DNA from: Neoaquamicrobium microcysteis
GTDB lineage: Bacteria; Pseudomonadota; Alphaproteobacteria; Rhizobiales; Rhizobiaceae
Direction: 5' to 3'
NCBI RefSeq assembly: GCF_008180155.1
Contig: NZ_VSZS01000055.1
Coordinates: forward strand, 90,973 to 154,972
Length of the DNA stretch: 64,000 nucleotides
Under the pieces are notes generated by a model. It made no database searches, had not been told where the DNA came from, and was given only the letters and a program-made list of their open reading frames with translations. A program made the translations under genes and the position numbers. Each line of letters opens with the position of its first letter. Position 1 is the stretch's first letter. Of this stretch, positions 45,992 through 54,865 are shown piece after piece.

Positions 45992-46789
45992 ATGCAGAAA
46001 TTCCTGATGCCACTCGCGGCGGGAGCCGCTTTGCTTGTCGCGGCGGCGATGCCCGCTGCGGCCGCGGACCTCTACGAGCCGCCGATCATCGAATACGAGC
46101 CGGAGCCGATCCCGTCTTTCGGCGGCTGGTATCTGCGCGGCCACATCGGCATGTCCAACCAGCGCGTCGACAGCCTCTACAACGTGCTGTTCGACAATTT
46201 CGGTCCCGACAACGAGTTCACCATCGTCGACAAGAATTTCGAAGCCGGCCCCACCTTCGGTATCGGCGCGGGCTATCAGGTGAGCAGACACCTGCGTGTG
46301 GACGGCATCGTCGAATATCGCGGCGAGACGGGCTTCCACGGCCTCGACACCTGGATCGACGATGCAGGCAACAACCGCTTCAACAACTACACCGGCAAGA
46401 AGTCGGAATGGCTGCTCATGGCCAACGCCTATGCCGACCTGGGCGATTTCCATGGCTTCGTGCCGTATGTCGGCGCCGGTATCGGTGCCAGCCGGGTGAC
46501 GATCCACTCCTTCCGCGACGCGGGCATCGATCCCTCGGGCGCGCCGACGCTGGCCTATGCCGATGCGGCTTCCAAGTGGAACCTCGCCTGGGCGCTCCAT
46601 GCAGGTGTCGGCTTCAAGGCTACCGACCGCATGACGATCGACCTTGGCTACAGCTTCCTGCACCTTGGTGACGGCCGCACCGGCGACATCATTACCTATG
46701 ACGGCCAGAACGACATCGACAATCCGATGCACTTCCGCGACATCACCTCGCACGACTTCAAGCTTGGCGTTCGCTACGCGCTCAACTAG
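45992..46789 (+). CDS. Outer-membrane beta-barrel protein 1 (RopB/Omp25-like)
   Basis: A 265-residue outer-membrane protein. Residues 1-25 form a signal peptide (ending PAAAA) and are followed by a short acidic, proline-rich stretch. The rest alternates beta strands as in FGGWYLRGHIGM, FGIGAGYQVSRHLRVDGIVEY, LMANAYADLGDFHGFVPYVGAGIGAS and TIDLGYSFLHLGDG, ending HDFKLGVRYALN with no terminal aromatic. The ATG at 45992 follows GGAGGG. A second barrel gene with similar design follows after 186 bases. Confidence 0.88.
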   Translation: MQKFLMPLAAGAALLVAAAMPAAAADLYEPPIIEYEPEPIPSFGGWYLRGHIGMSNQRVDSLYNVLFDNFGPDNEFTIVDKNFEAGPTFGIGAGYQVSRHLRVDGIVEYRGETGFHGLDTWIDDAGNNRFNNYTGKKSEWLLMANAYADLGDFHGFVPYVGAGIGASRVTIHSFRDAGIDPSGAPTLAYADAASKWNLAWALHAGVGFKATDRMTIDLGYSFLHLGDGRTGDIITYDGQNDIDNPMHFRDITSHDFKLGVRYALN

Positions 46790-46814
46790 CCCGTCGCACC
46801 GAAAAGAAATGATT

Positions 46815-46844
46815 GAAGAAGCCCGGCAATGCCGGGCTTCTTCG
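46815..46844 (+). terminator. Hairpin between the barrel genes
   Basis: GAAGAAGCCCGGCA and TGCCGGGCTTCTTC form a near-perfect 14-bp stem around one unpaired base. On both strands the GAAGAA/TTCTTC ends make it act as a terminator, probably closing the transcript of barrel 1. Confidence 0.8.
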
Positions 46845-46890
46845 CATCTGAGTCCTGCGTCAAGCCGATTGTGCTAACCGATTGTTATCC

Positions 46891-46919
46891 TTAACCGGGG
46901 CTTAACCAAGATGGTTAAG
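46891..46919 (+). promoter_or_regulatory. CtrA-type box and inverted repeat upstream of barrel gene 2
   Basis: TTAA (46891-46894), seven bases, TTAAC (46902-46906) matches the CtrA consensus exactly, 69 bases before the ATG. It overlaps a perfect inverted repeat CTTAACC/GGTTAAG (46901-46919, five-base spacer), so a second protein or CtrA dimer arrangement is possible. Confidence 0.6.
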
Positions 46920-46975
46920 AATGGCTCCTGAAGACAAGTGCGGCTGGGGTGCCGCGTCTCCCGGAGTGGATTTTC

Positions 46976-47674
46976 ATGAGCAACAAGTTCCGCCTGCTTG
47001 CCGCCTGCGCGGCCCTTGCGACGCCAGCCGCGCTGCCTGCGGTGGCCGCCGACTACGACCCGCCGATCTTCATCGAGGAAGCGCCCGAATGGGTGCCGGT
47101 CGAGATCGGCTCGGGCTGGTACCTGCGCGGCGATGTCAGCTACGACCTCGGCAGCCGGGTCTACGATTTCGAGCTGTTCGGCGAGGATGTCTCGCATCGC
47201 CGGTTCGGCGGCAGTGTCGGCGTCGGCTACCACTTCACCGACAATTTCCGCGCCGACGCGACGCTCGCCTATATAGGCGGCGACAAGTACTATTACGATG
47301 ACGGGCTGGACCTGTTCAGTGCCCAGCACGAGGTGTGGAGCGGTCTCGTCAACGGCTATTTCGATATCGCGACCGTAATGGGCGTAACGCCCTATGTCGG
47401 CGCGGGCATCGGCGCGACCTACTCGAAGCACAACATACTCGTCGATTCGCCCACCCTGGGCGCCTTCGAGGATTGGTCCGACCGCCAGTACAACTTCGCC
47501 TACGCGCTGATGGCCGGCGCGAGCTACAAGGTATCGGAAAACGTCTCGATCGACATGGGCTACCAGTTCCTGCACACGCCGGGCATGCAGTATCTCAACA
47601 CGGATACCTTCAGCGTCGAGGAAGGCGTCAAGCATCACCAGATCAGGGTTGGCCTGCGCTACGATCTCTGGTAG
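46976..47674 (+). CDS. Outer-membrane beta-barrel protein 2 (RopB/Omp25-like)
   Basis: A 232-residue outer-membrane protein with a signal peptide (ending AVAA) and the same plan as barrel 1: acidic linker (YDPPIFIEEAPEWVPVE), then strands such as SGWYLRGDVSYDLG, GGSVGVGYHFTDNFRADATLAY, VTPYVGAGIGATYSK and SIDMGYQFLHTPG. It ends IRVGLRYDLW, with the C-terminal aromatic typical of BAM substrates. CGGAGTGG precedes the ATG at 46976. A strong terminator follows. Confidence 0.9.
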   Translation: MSNKFRLLAACAALATPAALPAVAADYDPPIFIEEAPEWVPVEIGSGWYLRGDVSYDLGSRVYDFELFGEDVSHRRFGGSVGVGYHFTDNFRADATLAYIGGDKYYYDDGLDLFSAQHEVWSGLVNGYFDIATVMGVTPYVGAGIGATYSKHNILVDSPTLGAFEDWSDRQYNFAYALMAGASYKVSENVSIDMGYQFLHTPGMQYLNTDTFSVEEGVKHHQIRVGLRYDLW

Positions 47675-47696
47675 GCAGGCGGCATCTCAGGCAACG

Positions 47697-47726
47697 CGGC
47701 GGGCTTCGGCCCGCCGTTTTTCTTTT
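47697..47726 (+). terminator. Strong intrinsic terminator after barrel gene 2
   Basis: CGGCGGGC (47697-47704), TTCG, GCCCGCCG (47709-47716), then TTTTTCTTTT. It separates the barrel genes from the serC leader. Confidence 0.95.
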
Positions 47727-47763
47727 GCGGCCGGTGTTGTCAGTTTGCCCCTTGCACTTTTAA

Positions 47764-47822
47764 GCGCGCAGGCGTAATGCCCGCAGCGGGCCACCTCTCC
47801 CCAACGAGAGGCGTGCTATCTG
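47764..47822 (+). promoter_or_regulatory. serC leader RNA element (serC motif-like)
   Basis: CCTCTC-CCCAAC-GAGAGG (47794-47811) is a 6-bp hairpin with a CCCAAC loop; upstream, GCCCGC and GCGGGC or GGC/GCC can form alternative small stems. It lies 26 bases before serC. This corresponds to my memory of the conserved serC leader described upstream of serC-serA operons in alphaproteobacteria, thought to be regulatory with unknown ligand. The match rests on memory, not on an alignment. Confidence 0.6.
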
Positions 47823-47837
47823 AAAGGGTAGAAACAG

Positions 47838-49013
47838 ATGACGACTATCTCCAGGCCGGACGTGCGTCCGGCGAACCCCAATTTTTCTTCAGGTCCCTGT
47901 GCCAAGCGTCCCGGCTGGTCGCTTGAAGCGCTTTGCGATGCCCCGCTCGGTCGTTCGCACCGCGCCAAGGTCGGCAAGGCCAAGCTCGAACGGGCCATCA
48001 ACCTTACCCGCGAAATTCTTCAGGTTCCCGCCGACTGGCGCATCGGCATCGTGCCGGCGTCCGACACCGGCGCTGTCGAGATGGCGCTGTGGTCGCTGCT
48101 GGGCGAGCGCGGCGTCGACATGGTCGCGTGGGAATCCTTCGGCTCCGGCTGGGTTACCGACGTGGTCAAGCAGCTGAAGCTGCCAGACGTGCGCAGGATC
48201 GAGGCCGAATACGGCACGCTTCCGGATCTGGATCAGCTCGATTTCGACCGCGACGTGGTCTTCACCTGGAACGGCACCACCTCCGGCGTGCGTGTGCCAA
48301 ACGGCGACTTTATTCCAGCCGACCGCAAGGGCCTGACGATCTGCGATGCGACGTCGGCCGCATTCGCGCAGCGCCTGCCGTTCGAAAAGCTCGATGTCGT
48401 TACCTTCTCCTGGCAGAAGGTGCTGGGCGGCGAGGCTGCACACGGCATGTTGATCCTCTCGCCGCGTGCGGTCGAGCGGCTTGAGACTTACAGACCGGCA
48501 TGGCCGCTGCCGAAGATTTTCCGCCTGACCTCGGGCGGGAAGCTGATCGAAGGCATCTTCAAGGGCGAGACGATCAACACGCCTTCCATGCTGTGCGTCG
48601 AGGATTACATCGACGCGCTCGAATGGGCGCAGTCGGTAGGCGGGCTCGAAGGGCTGATCGGTCGGGCCGACGCCAACTTCGCCGCCATTGACGCGTTCGT
48701 CGAAAAGAGCGGATGGCTCGGCCATCTGGCGGTCGAGCCGGCGACCCGATCCAACACCTCCGTGTGCCTGTCGATCATCGATCCCGACATAACGGCGCTG
48801 GACGCCGAAGCGCAGGCGGCATTCGCCAAGGGGCTGGCATCAGCTCTCGAGAAGGAAGGCGTCGCCTACGACATCGGCGCCTATCGCGACGCACCCCCCG
48901 GCCTGCGCATCTGGGCCGGAGCGACGGTCGAGACTTCCGATCTGGAACGGCTGATGCCCTGGCTCGACTGGGCGTTCGCCAGTCAGAAAGCCGCGCTCAA
49001 GGCTGCGGCCTGA
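47838..49013 (+). CDS. serC: Phosphoserine aminotransferase
   Basis: PLP enzyme that makes 3-phosphoserine from phosphohydroxypyruvate. The 391-residue alphaproteobacterial type begins near [19 protein letters not shown]. The PLP lysine lies in [15 protein letters not shown] (about residue 193). AAAGGG lies ten bases upstream of the ATG. serA follows after 71 bases with a modest hairpin between, so both are probably one operon under the leader element. Confidence 0.95.
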   Translation: MTTISRPDVRPANPNFSSGPCAKRPGWSLEALCDAPLGRSHRAKVGKAKLERAINLTREILQVPADWRIGIVPASDTGAVEMALWSLLGERGVDMVAWESFGSGWVTDVVKQLKLPDVRRIEAEYGTLPDLDQLDFDRDVVFTWNGTTSGVRVPNGDFIPADRKGLTICDATSAAFAQRLPFEKLDVVTFSWQKVLGGEAAHGMLILSPRAVERLETYRPAWPLPKIFRLTSGGKLIEGIFKGETINTPSMLCVEDYIDALEWAQSVGGLEGLIGRADANFAAIDAFVEKSGWLGHLAVEPATRSNTSVCLSIIDPDITALDAEAQAAFAKGLASALEKEGVAYDIGAYRDAPPGLRIWAGATVETSDLERLMPWLDWAFASQKAALKAAA

Positions 49014-49023
49014 TTTCACGTTC

Positions 49024-49046
49024 GGGCCGCCTGCGAGGCGGCCCTT
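49024..49046 (+). terminator. Weak hairpin between serC and serA
   Basis: GGGCCGCC (49024-49031), TGCGA, GGCGGCCC (49037-49044), followed by TT only. It may reduce serA expression relative to serC or stabilise the upstream RNA end. Confidence 0.5.
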
Positions 49047-49084
49047 CCTCGCATCCCAGAAAAGACATGACGAAGGAGGCCACA

Positions 49085-50683
49085 ATGGCGCCCCGCGTAC
49101 TCGTATCCGACAAGCTTTCTCCCACCGCCGTGCAGATTTTCAAGGATCGCGGCGTTGAAGTCGACTACCTGCCCGACCTCGGCAAGGACAAGGAAAAGCT
49201 GCTCGAAGTCATCGGCCAGTATGATGGCCTCGCCATCCGCTCGGCCACCAAAGTCACCGAGAAGCTGATCGCAGCCGCGACCAACCTCAAGGTCGTCGGC
49301 CGTGCCGGTATCGGCGTCGACAATGTCGACATCCCCGCCGCCTCGCGTCGCGGCATCATTGTGATGAACACGCCCTTCGGCAACTCGATCACGACGGCCG
49401 AGCACGCCATTGCGTTGATGTTCGCGGTCGCGCGCCAGCTTCCCGAGGCGAATGCCTCGACCCACGCCGGCAAGTGGGAGAAGAACCGCTTCATGGGTGT
49501 CGAGATCACCGGCAAGACGCTGGGTGTGATCGGCTGCGGCAATATCGGGTCGATCGTGGCCATGCGTGGCGTCGGTCTGAAGATGCACGTGATCGCCTAT
49601 GACCCGTTCCTATCGGAAAATCGCGCGCAGGAGTTGGGTGTCGAGAAGGTGGAACTGGACGAAATCTTCACCCGTTCCGACTTCATCACGCTCCACACGC
49701 CGATGACCGACCGCACCCGCGGCATCATCAACAAGGAGGCGTTTTCGAAGATGAAGGACGGCGTGCGCATCATCAATTGCGCGCGCGGCGGCCTGATCGT
49801 CGAGGCCGACCTGATCGAGGCGCTGAAGAGCGGCAAGGTGGCGGGTGCCGGCATCGACGTGTTCGAGGTGGAGCCTGCGACCGACAGCCCGCTGTTCGGC
49901 ATGGAGAACGTGGTGGCGACCCCGCATCTGGGCGCATCGACCTCCGAGGCGCAGGAAAACGTCGCGCTGCAGGTGGCCGAGCAGATGGCGGACTATCTGA
50001 TGAAGGGCGCGGTCTCCAACGCGATCAACATGCCGTCGATCACGGCGGAGGAAGCACCCCGGCTCAAGCCGTTCATAAAGCTGGCCGAGGTGCTGGGCGC
50101 GTTCGTGGGCCAGGTGACGGAAGAGCCGATCCAGGAAGTCGAAATCCTTTTCGACGGCGCGACGGCCGAGATGAATACGCGTGCGCTCATCAGTGCCGCG
50201 CTTGCCGGACTGATCCGTCCGCAGGTGGCCGACGTCAACATGGTGTCCGCCCCAATCATGGCCAAGGAGCGTGGGGTGATCCTGTCGGAGGTCAAGCGGG
50301 ACAAGTCCGGCGTGTTCGACGGCTACATCAAGCTCAAGGTCAAAACGGCGAACCGCACGCGCTCGATCGCCGGCACGTGCTTCTCCGACGGCAAGCCACG
50401 CTTCATCCAGATAAAAGGCATCAACCTCGATGCCGAGGTGGGCGAGCACATGCTCTACACGACCAATGCCGACGTGCCGGGCATCATCGGTTTGCTGGGC
50501 ACCATTTGCGGCTCGAAGGGCGTCAACATCGCCAACTTCCAGCTCGGCCGCAACCGGCCGGGCGGCGACGCGATCGCGCTGCTCTATCTCGATGCGCCGT
50601 TCCCGCAGGACGTGCTTGCCGAACTGCGCGCCGACCCGAAGATCGACTCGGCCAAGCCGCTGCATTTCGACGTGGCAGCCTAG
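49085..50683 (+). CDS. serA: D-3-phosphoglycerate dehydrogenase
   Basis: First enzyme of serine synthesis, NAD-dependent oxidation of 3-phosphoglycerate. The 532-residue protein is the long type with an extra domain and a C-terminal ACT domain (about 455-530). The NAD motif is LGVIGCGNIGSIVA near 145, and catalytic residues lie in NCARGGLIVEADL and TPHLGASTSEAQENV (His). I chose MAPRVLVSDKLS at 49085 because AAGGAGG lies just before it; an in-frame ATG at 49067 precedes that site. Confidence 0.96.
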   Translation: MAPRVLVSDKLSPTAVQIFKDRGVEVDYLPDLGKDKEKLLEVIGQYDGLAIRSATKVTEKLIAAATNLKVVGRAGIGVDNVDIPAASRRGIIVMNTPFGNSITTAEHAIALMFAVARQLPEANASTHAGKWEKNRFMGVEITGKTLGVIGCGNIGSIVAMRGVGLKMHVIAYDPFLSENRAQELGVEKVELDEIFTRSDFITLHTPMTDRTRGIINKEAFSKMKDGVRIINCARGGLIVEADLIEALKSGKVAGAGIDVFEVEPATDSPLFGMENVVATPHLGASTSEAQENVALQVAEQMADYLMKGAVSNAINMPSITAEEAPRLKPFIKLAEVLGAFVGQVTEEPIQEVEILFDGATAEMNTRALISAALAGLIRPQVADVNMVSAPIMAKERGVILSEVKRDKSGVFDGYIKLKVKTANRTRSIAGTCFSDGKPRFIQIKGINLDAEVGEHMLYTTNADVPGIIGLLGTICGSKGVNIANFQLGRNRPGGDAIALLYLDAPFPQDVLAELRADPKIDSAKPLHFDVAA

Positions 50684-50759
50684 GAACCAACCTGCCTCCC
50701 AGGCCTTATCCGGGACGCCCGCGCCAATGCGCCGGCGTTCCGGTTCGTATGGGGGCACA

Positions 50760-52397
50760 GTGTCGGTTCAAGCAACAGCATCGTCGCCGCTTCGCGTCGC
50801 GATCGTCGGCGGCGGCCCGCGCGGGCTCTCCGCACTGGAGGTGCTGGCGCGCCATGCGGGATGCCGGTCGGTCAACGTTACCCTGTTTGAGCGCACCGAC
50901 GAGATCGGCTGCGGGCCGAACTATGCGCCCGGCCAGAGCGACCTCAACCTTCTGAACATTCCTGTCCGTGCCATCGACCTGCCCCCGCCGCCGCAGGGAG
51001 CCTCTTTCGAGGACTGGCTGGCGGCGCAGCGCAGTGCGCCGGGCGAGGACGGTTATCCGCCGCGCGCGATGCTGGGCGCATACCTCCACGCACGCCTGCA
51101 AACACTTCTTGAAAGCAAACGCGATGGCCTGACGGTGGAGATCGTGGCGCAGGAGGTCGTCCATTGCCGCCGCGCGCAGAGCGGCTGGCTGCTGTGGACG
51201 CGCGACATGCACGACAAGGGGCCTTTCGACGAAGTGCTGCTGTGCGCGGGGCACCAGCCGGTTGAGGACAGCCAAATCGAGCGCTGGCGCGACCATGCGC
51301 GAAAGAGCGACGCTGTGCTCGCGCCTGCCTACCCAGCCGATGGGCTGCTGGAAGCTGCCGATTGGTCCGGACGGACGGTCGCGATACGCGGTTTCGGCCT
51401 TGCGATGATCGATACGACGCGGATGCTCACGGAAGGGCTCGGCGGGCGTTTCGAAACCGATCGTGAAGGCGGCCTCGTCTACCGCGCCAGCGGCCGCGAA
51501 CCGGCGCGGCTAGTGCCGTTCTCGCTCAACGGAATGCCGCCCGCGCCCAAGCCGGCCACGGGCGCGATCGACAGCGCCTTTGCCGTCACGGACGCGCAGC
51601 AGGCGGAATTTCGCGAGGCGGTGGCGGCCGCGATCGATGCCGGCGATGGCAGTCTGGAGCCGATCTTCCGCGTGCTTGGCGAGATCGCAGGCCCAAAGCT
51701 CGACAAGGATGGCAGCGACAGGGTGCACGACTGGCTTTGCGAGGGCGCTGAAGACGACCCTGATGTGCCGGACGACCAGCACCCGGCCGAGGCGATGAGG
51801 CTGTATCTTGCGATGGCGCACGGCGAGGCCGCGCTGTCCGTGGGATATGCGACCGGGCAGGTCTGGCGGCATCTCCAGAACGATCTGCGCAAGGCCTACA
51901 ATCCGGCGGAAAAGTCGGCCGCGACGGCCGGCGCGCTGATCGCGTTCGACGACGGCATGAAGCGGTTTTCCTATGGACCGCCGGCCGAAGCCACCGCGCG
52001 GCTTCTGGCGCTGATAGATGCTGGGACGCTGACGCTGCGCCGCGTGGACGATCCCGACATCGAACTCGTCGGGAGTGGCTGGCGGATCGCGGAGAATGGT
52101 GGGGCCGATATCGCCACGGCGATGGTCGATTCCGTGCTTGCCGGTCCGGACCTCGCAAACGTTTCCTCGCCGCTTGTCTCCGGTCTTCGCGATGACGGAT
52201 ATCTGGTGCCGCTGGACGAAAAGCTCGGCGCGAGAACATCCGCCGGCGGGCAGGTGGTCGATGCCGACGGCCGGCCCGTCGACGGGCTTTCGCTGTTGGG
52301 CAGGCTCGCAAACGGCTCGGTGATCGCTACTGATTCGGTGCACGACTGTTTCGGCGCGGCGGTGGAGCGCTGGGCCGCGCGAGTGCTCTGCGGTTGA
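50760..52397 (+). CDS. FAD/NAD(P)-binding protein
   Basis: A 545-residue flavoprotein-like protein (PF13454/COG4529-type). The N-terminal dinucleotide motif is RVAIVGGGPRGLSALEVLARHA, and the conserved second block is NYAPGQSDLNLLNIPVRAID. The C-terminal part holds LLGRLANGSVIATDSVHDCFG. The function is unknown; related proteins look like monooxygenases but lack a defined substrate. GTG at 50760 with GGGGG five bases upstream is preferred; ATG at 50727 is an alternative. Convergent with the EamA gene, 2 bases apart. Confidence 0.82.
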   Translation: MSVQATASSPLRVAIVGGGPRGLSALEVLARHAGCRSVNVTLFERTDEIGCGPNYAPGQSDLNLLNIPVRAIDLPPPPQGASFEDWLAAQRSAPGEDGYPPRAMLGAYLHARLQTLLESKRDGLTVEIVAQEVVHCRRAQSGWLLWTRDMHDKGPFDEVLLCAGHQPVEDSQIERWRDHARKSDAVLAPAYPADGLLEAADWSGRTVAIRGFGLAMIDTTRMLTEGLGGRFETDREGGLVYRASGREPARLVPFSLNGMPPAPKPATGAIDSAFAVTDAQQAEFREAVAAAIDAGDGSLEPIFRVLGEIAGPKLDKDGSDRVHDWLCEGAEDDPDVPDDQHPAEAMRLYLAMAHGEAALSVGYATGQVWRHLQNDLRKAYNPAEKSAATAGALIAFDDGMKRFSYGPPAEATARLLALIDAGTLTLRRVDDPDIELVGSGWRIAENGGADIATAMVDSVLAGPDLANVSSPLVSGLRDDGYLVPLDEKLGARTSAGGQVVDADGRPVDGLSLLGRLANGSVIATDSVHDCFGAAVERWAARVLCG

Positions 52398-52399
52398 GC

Positions 52400-53296
52400 T
52401 TATTGCGCTGCCGCCCGCTTGCGGCCGCTATGCTCGGCAAGCCAGATGCCGCCCAGCACCATCGCCAGCGCGACGGCGTGGTAAAGGTGGAAATCCTCGC
52501 CCAGTATCACGATGGACAGCAGTGTGCCGAAGATCGGCACGAGGTTGATGAACAGGCTCGCGCGGTTGGCGCCGATCAGCTCGACGCCGCGGATGTAGAA
52601 AGCCTGCGCCGCTATGGAGGGCAGGATCGCGGTATAGGCGACGATGACCCAGCCGCGCATGTCGGGCCAGATCGCCCTGTCGGTTGCGATTTCCCACGCC
52701 GCAAAGGGCAGGGACGATACCAGCGCCGCTGCGCTCAGCGCCAGCATCACGCTCTTCCAGTGGATCGCGGGCTTGTAGCGCAGCGCCACCGTGTAGCCGG
52801 CATAGAGAAGGATGGCGGCCAGCATGAGCGCATCGCCGAAGTTGACGTCGAGCTGGGCAAGGCGCGTCAGGTCGCCATGCGCGGCTGTGAGTGCGACGCC
52901 GACCACCGAGATGGTGAAGCCGACGATCTGCCCGAGCGAGACGCCCATGCGGTAGAGCAGGAAATTGGCCAGGAAGATGAACATCGGCATGCCGGCCTGC
53001 TCGATCGACACGTTGATAGCCGTCGTGAAGGTCAGCGCGGAATAGAGCGCTGCGTTGAACAGCGTGAAACCGGCGGTGCCCAGCGCGAACAGGAAAAGCA
53101 GGTTGGGCCTGACGACCGGCCAGTCGCGGCGCAGTTGCGGCAGGCCGATCGCCACCATGATCGCAAGCGCCATCGCCCAGCGTAGCGTCGTCAGCAGCAT
53201 CGGGGTGATGTGGCCGACCGCCAGCTTGCCGGCAATGGCGTTGCCGCCCCAGAACAGGGTGGTCAGCAGGAGAAGCACATAGGCGTTGCGGAACAT
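52400..53296 (-). CDS. EamA/DMT-family transporter
   Basis: A 298-residue inner-membrane protein with ten helices and two EamA repeats. The first repeat starts with LLLTTLFWGGNAIAGKLAVG, the second from about residue 150 with DALMLAAILLYAGYTVALR. Typical DMT features include the W in FWGGN and a late NLVPIFGTLLSIVILGE. It may export metabolites; substrate not predictable. The ATG at 53296 is set by the first helix. It diverges from purA. Confidence 0.92.
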   Translation of the reverse strand: MFRNAYVLLLLTTLFWGGNAIAGKLAVGHITPMLLTTLRWAMALAIMVAIGLPQLRRDWPVVRPNLLFLFALGTAGFTLFNAALYSALTFTTAINVSIEQAGMPMFIFLANFLLYRMGVSLGQIVGFTISVVGVALTAAHGDLTRLAQLDVNFGDALMLAAILLYAGYTVALRYKPAIHWKSVMLALSAAALVSSLPFAAWEIATDRAIWPDMRGWVIVAYTAILPSIAAQAFYIRGVELIGANRASLFINLVPIFGTLLSIVILGEDFHLYHAVALAMVLGGIWLAEHSGRKRAAAQ

Positions 53297-53493
53297 GGAT
53301 GCGGCCGGAGGCGAGAGGGACGTCTGGCGCGCGTACCCCTCGTATCCGTGGGCGTCAATGAGCCAGCGGCAACAATCGTCGGTCGTGCGGACCGGGCATG
53401 CGTTTGCGGGGTCGCGCATTGGAACACTTGACGCTATAGAGGCCTGTCATTTTGCCCGGCCGCCCGCCGGGCGCAGCGAGAAGGGAAGTTTCC

Positions 53494-54792
53494 ATGGCCA
53501 ATGTGGTGGTCGTCGGTTCGCAGTGGGGCGACGAAGGCAAGGGCAAGATCGTCGACTGGCTGTCGCAGCGCGCCGACGTGGTCGTGCGCTTCCAGGGCGG
53601 GCACAATGCCGGCCACACGCTGGTGGTGGACGGCAAGGTCTACAAGCTGTCTCTGCTTCCCTCCGGCGTGGTGCGTCCCGGCAAGCTTTCGGTCATCGGC
53701 AACGGTGTCGTGTTCGACCCGCACGCCTTTGTGGCCGAAATGTCGCGAATCAGGGAGCTGGGCGTGGATATCGGCCCGGACCGCCTGAAAATAGCCGAAA
53801 ACACCGCGCTTATCCTGTCCCTTCACAGGGAGCTCGACGGCTTCCGCGAGGACGCCGCGTCAAATTCGGGCACGAAGATCGGTACCACGCGGCGCGGCAT
53901 CGGCCCGGCATACGAGGACAAGGTCGGGCGCAGGGCAATCAGGGTCATGGATCTGGCTGACATGGAAACCTTGCCGGCGAAGGTCGACCGGTTGCTCACG
54001 CACCACAACGCGCTGCGGCGTGGGCTGGGCCATGGCGAGGTTGCGCACGAGACGATCATGCAGGAGCTGACCTCGGTGGCCGACCAGATCCTGCCCTACA
54101 TGGACCGGGTGTGGAAGATACTCGACGATGCGCGCCGCGCGGGCGAGCGCATCCTGTTCGAAGGCGCGCAGGGTACGCTTCTGGACATCGACCACGGAAC
54201 CTACCCGTTCGTGACCTCGTCGAACACCATCGCCGGGCAGGCGGCGACCGGCTCGGGCGTCGGCCCTGGCGCCATCGGCTACGTGCTGGGCATCACCAAG
54301 GCCTACACCACTCGCGTGGGCGAAGGCCCGTTCCCCACCGAGCAGGACAACGAGGTCGGCGAGTTCCTCGGCACGCGCGGCCATGAGTTCGGCACCGTAA
54401 CGGGGCGCAAGCGCCGCTGCGGCTGGTTCGACGCCGTGCTGGTGCGGCAGGCGGTTGCTGTCAACGGCATCGACGGCATCGCGCTTACCAAGCTGGACGT
54501 GCTGGATGGGCTGGACGAGATCAAGGTGTGCACCGGCTATCGCCTCGACGGGGAGACGATCGACTATCTGCCGGCTAGTCAGGGCGCTCAGGCGCGCGTC
54601 GAGCCGATCTACGAGACGCTCGAAGGCTGGAAGGGCACGACCGCCGGCGCGAGGAGCTGGAACGACCTGCCCGCGCAGGCGGTGAAATATGTGCGCTATA
54701 TCGAGGAACTGATCGGCGCGCCGGTGGCGCTTTTGTCGACCAGCCCCGAGCGCGAGGACACGATACTTGTTACGGACCCGTTTCAAGACTAG
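53494..54792 (+). CDS. purA: Adenylosuccinate synthetase
   Basis: GTP-dependent ligation of IMP and aspartate on the way to AMP. The 432-residue protein has the P-loop-like [16 protein letters not shown] (about 9-24), the substrate loop [12 protein letters not shown] and [14 protein letters not shown] near 130-143. GTP specificity is in the C-terminal [12 protein letters not shown] region. The ATG at 53494 is the family start. purE/purK are elsewhere in the window, so purine genes are scattered. Confidence 0.97.
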   Translation: MANVVVVGSQWGDEGKGKIVDWLSQRADVVVRFQGGHNAGHTLVVDGKVYKLSLLPSGVVRPGKLSVIGNGVVFDPHAFVAEMSRIRELGVDIGPDRLKIAENTALILSLHRELDGFREDAASNSGTKIGTTRRGIGPAYEDKVGRRAIRVMDLADMETLPAKVDRLLTHHNALRRGLGHGEVAHETIMQELTSVADQILPYMDRVWKILDDARRAGERILFEGAQGTLLDIDHGTYPFVTSSNTIAGQAATGSGVGPGAIGYVLGITKAYTTRVGEGPFPTEQDNEVGEFLGTRGHEFGTVTGRKRRCGWFDAVLVRQAVAVNGIDGIALTKLDVLDGLDEIKVCTGYRLDGETIDYLPASQGAQARVEPIYETLEGWKGTTAGARSWNDLPAQAVKYVRYIEELIGAPVALLSTSPEREDTILVTDPFQD

Positions 54793-54865
54793 GTTCGGCA
54801 ACCTTTCCGAAGCGGCTGATTTGGTCCTCCCGCCGCTCCGGAGCCATGCGAGGACAGGTTAGATA

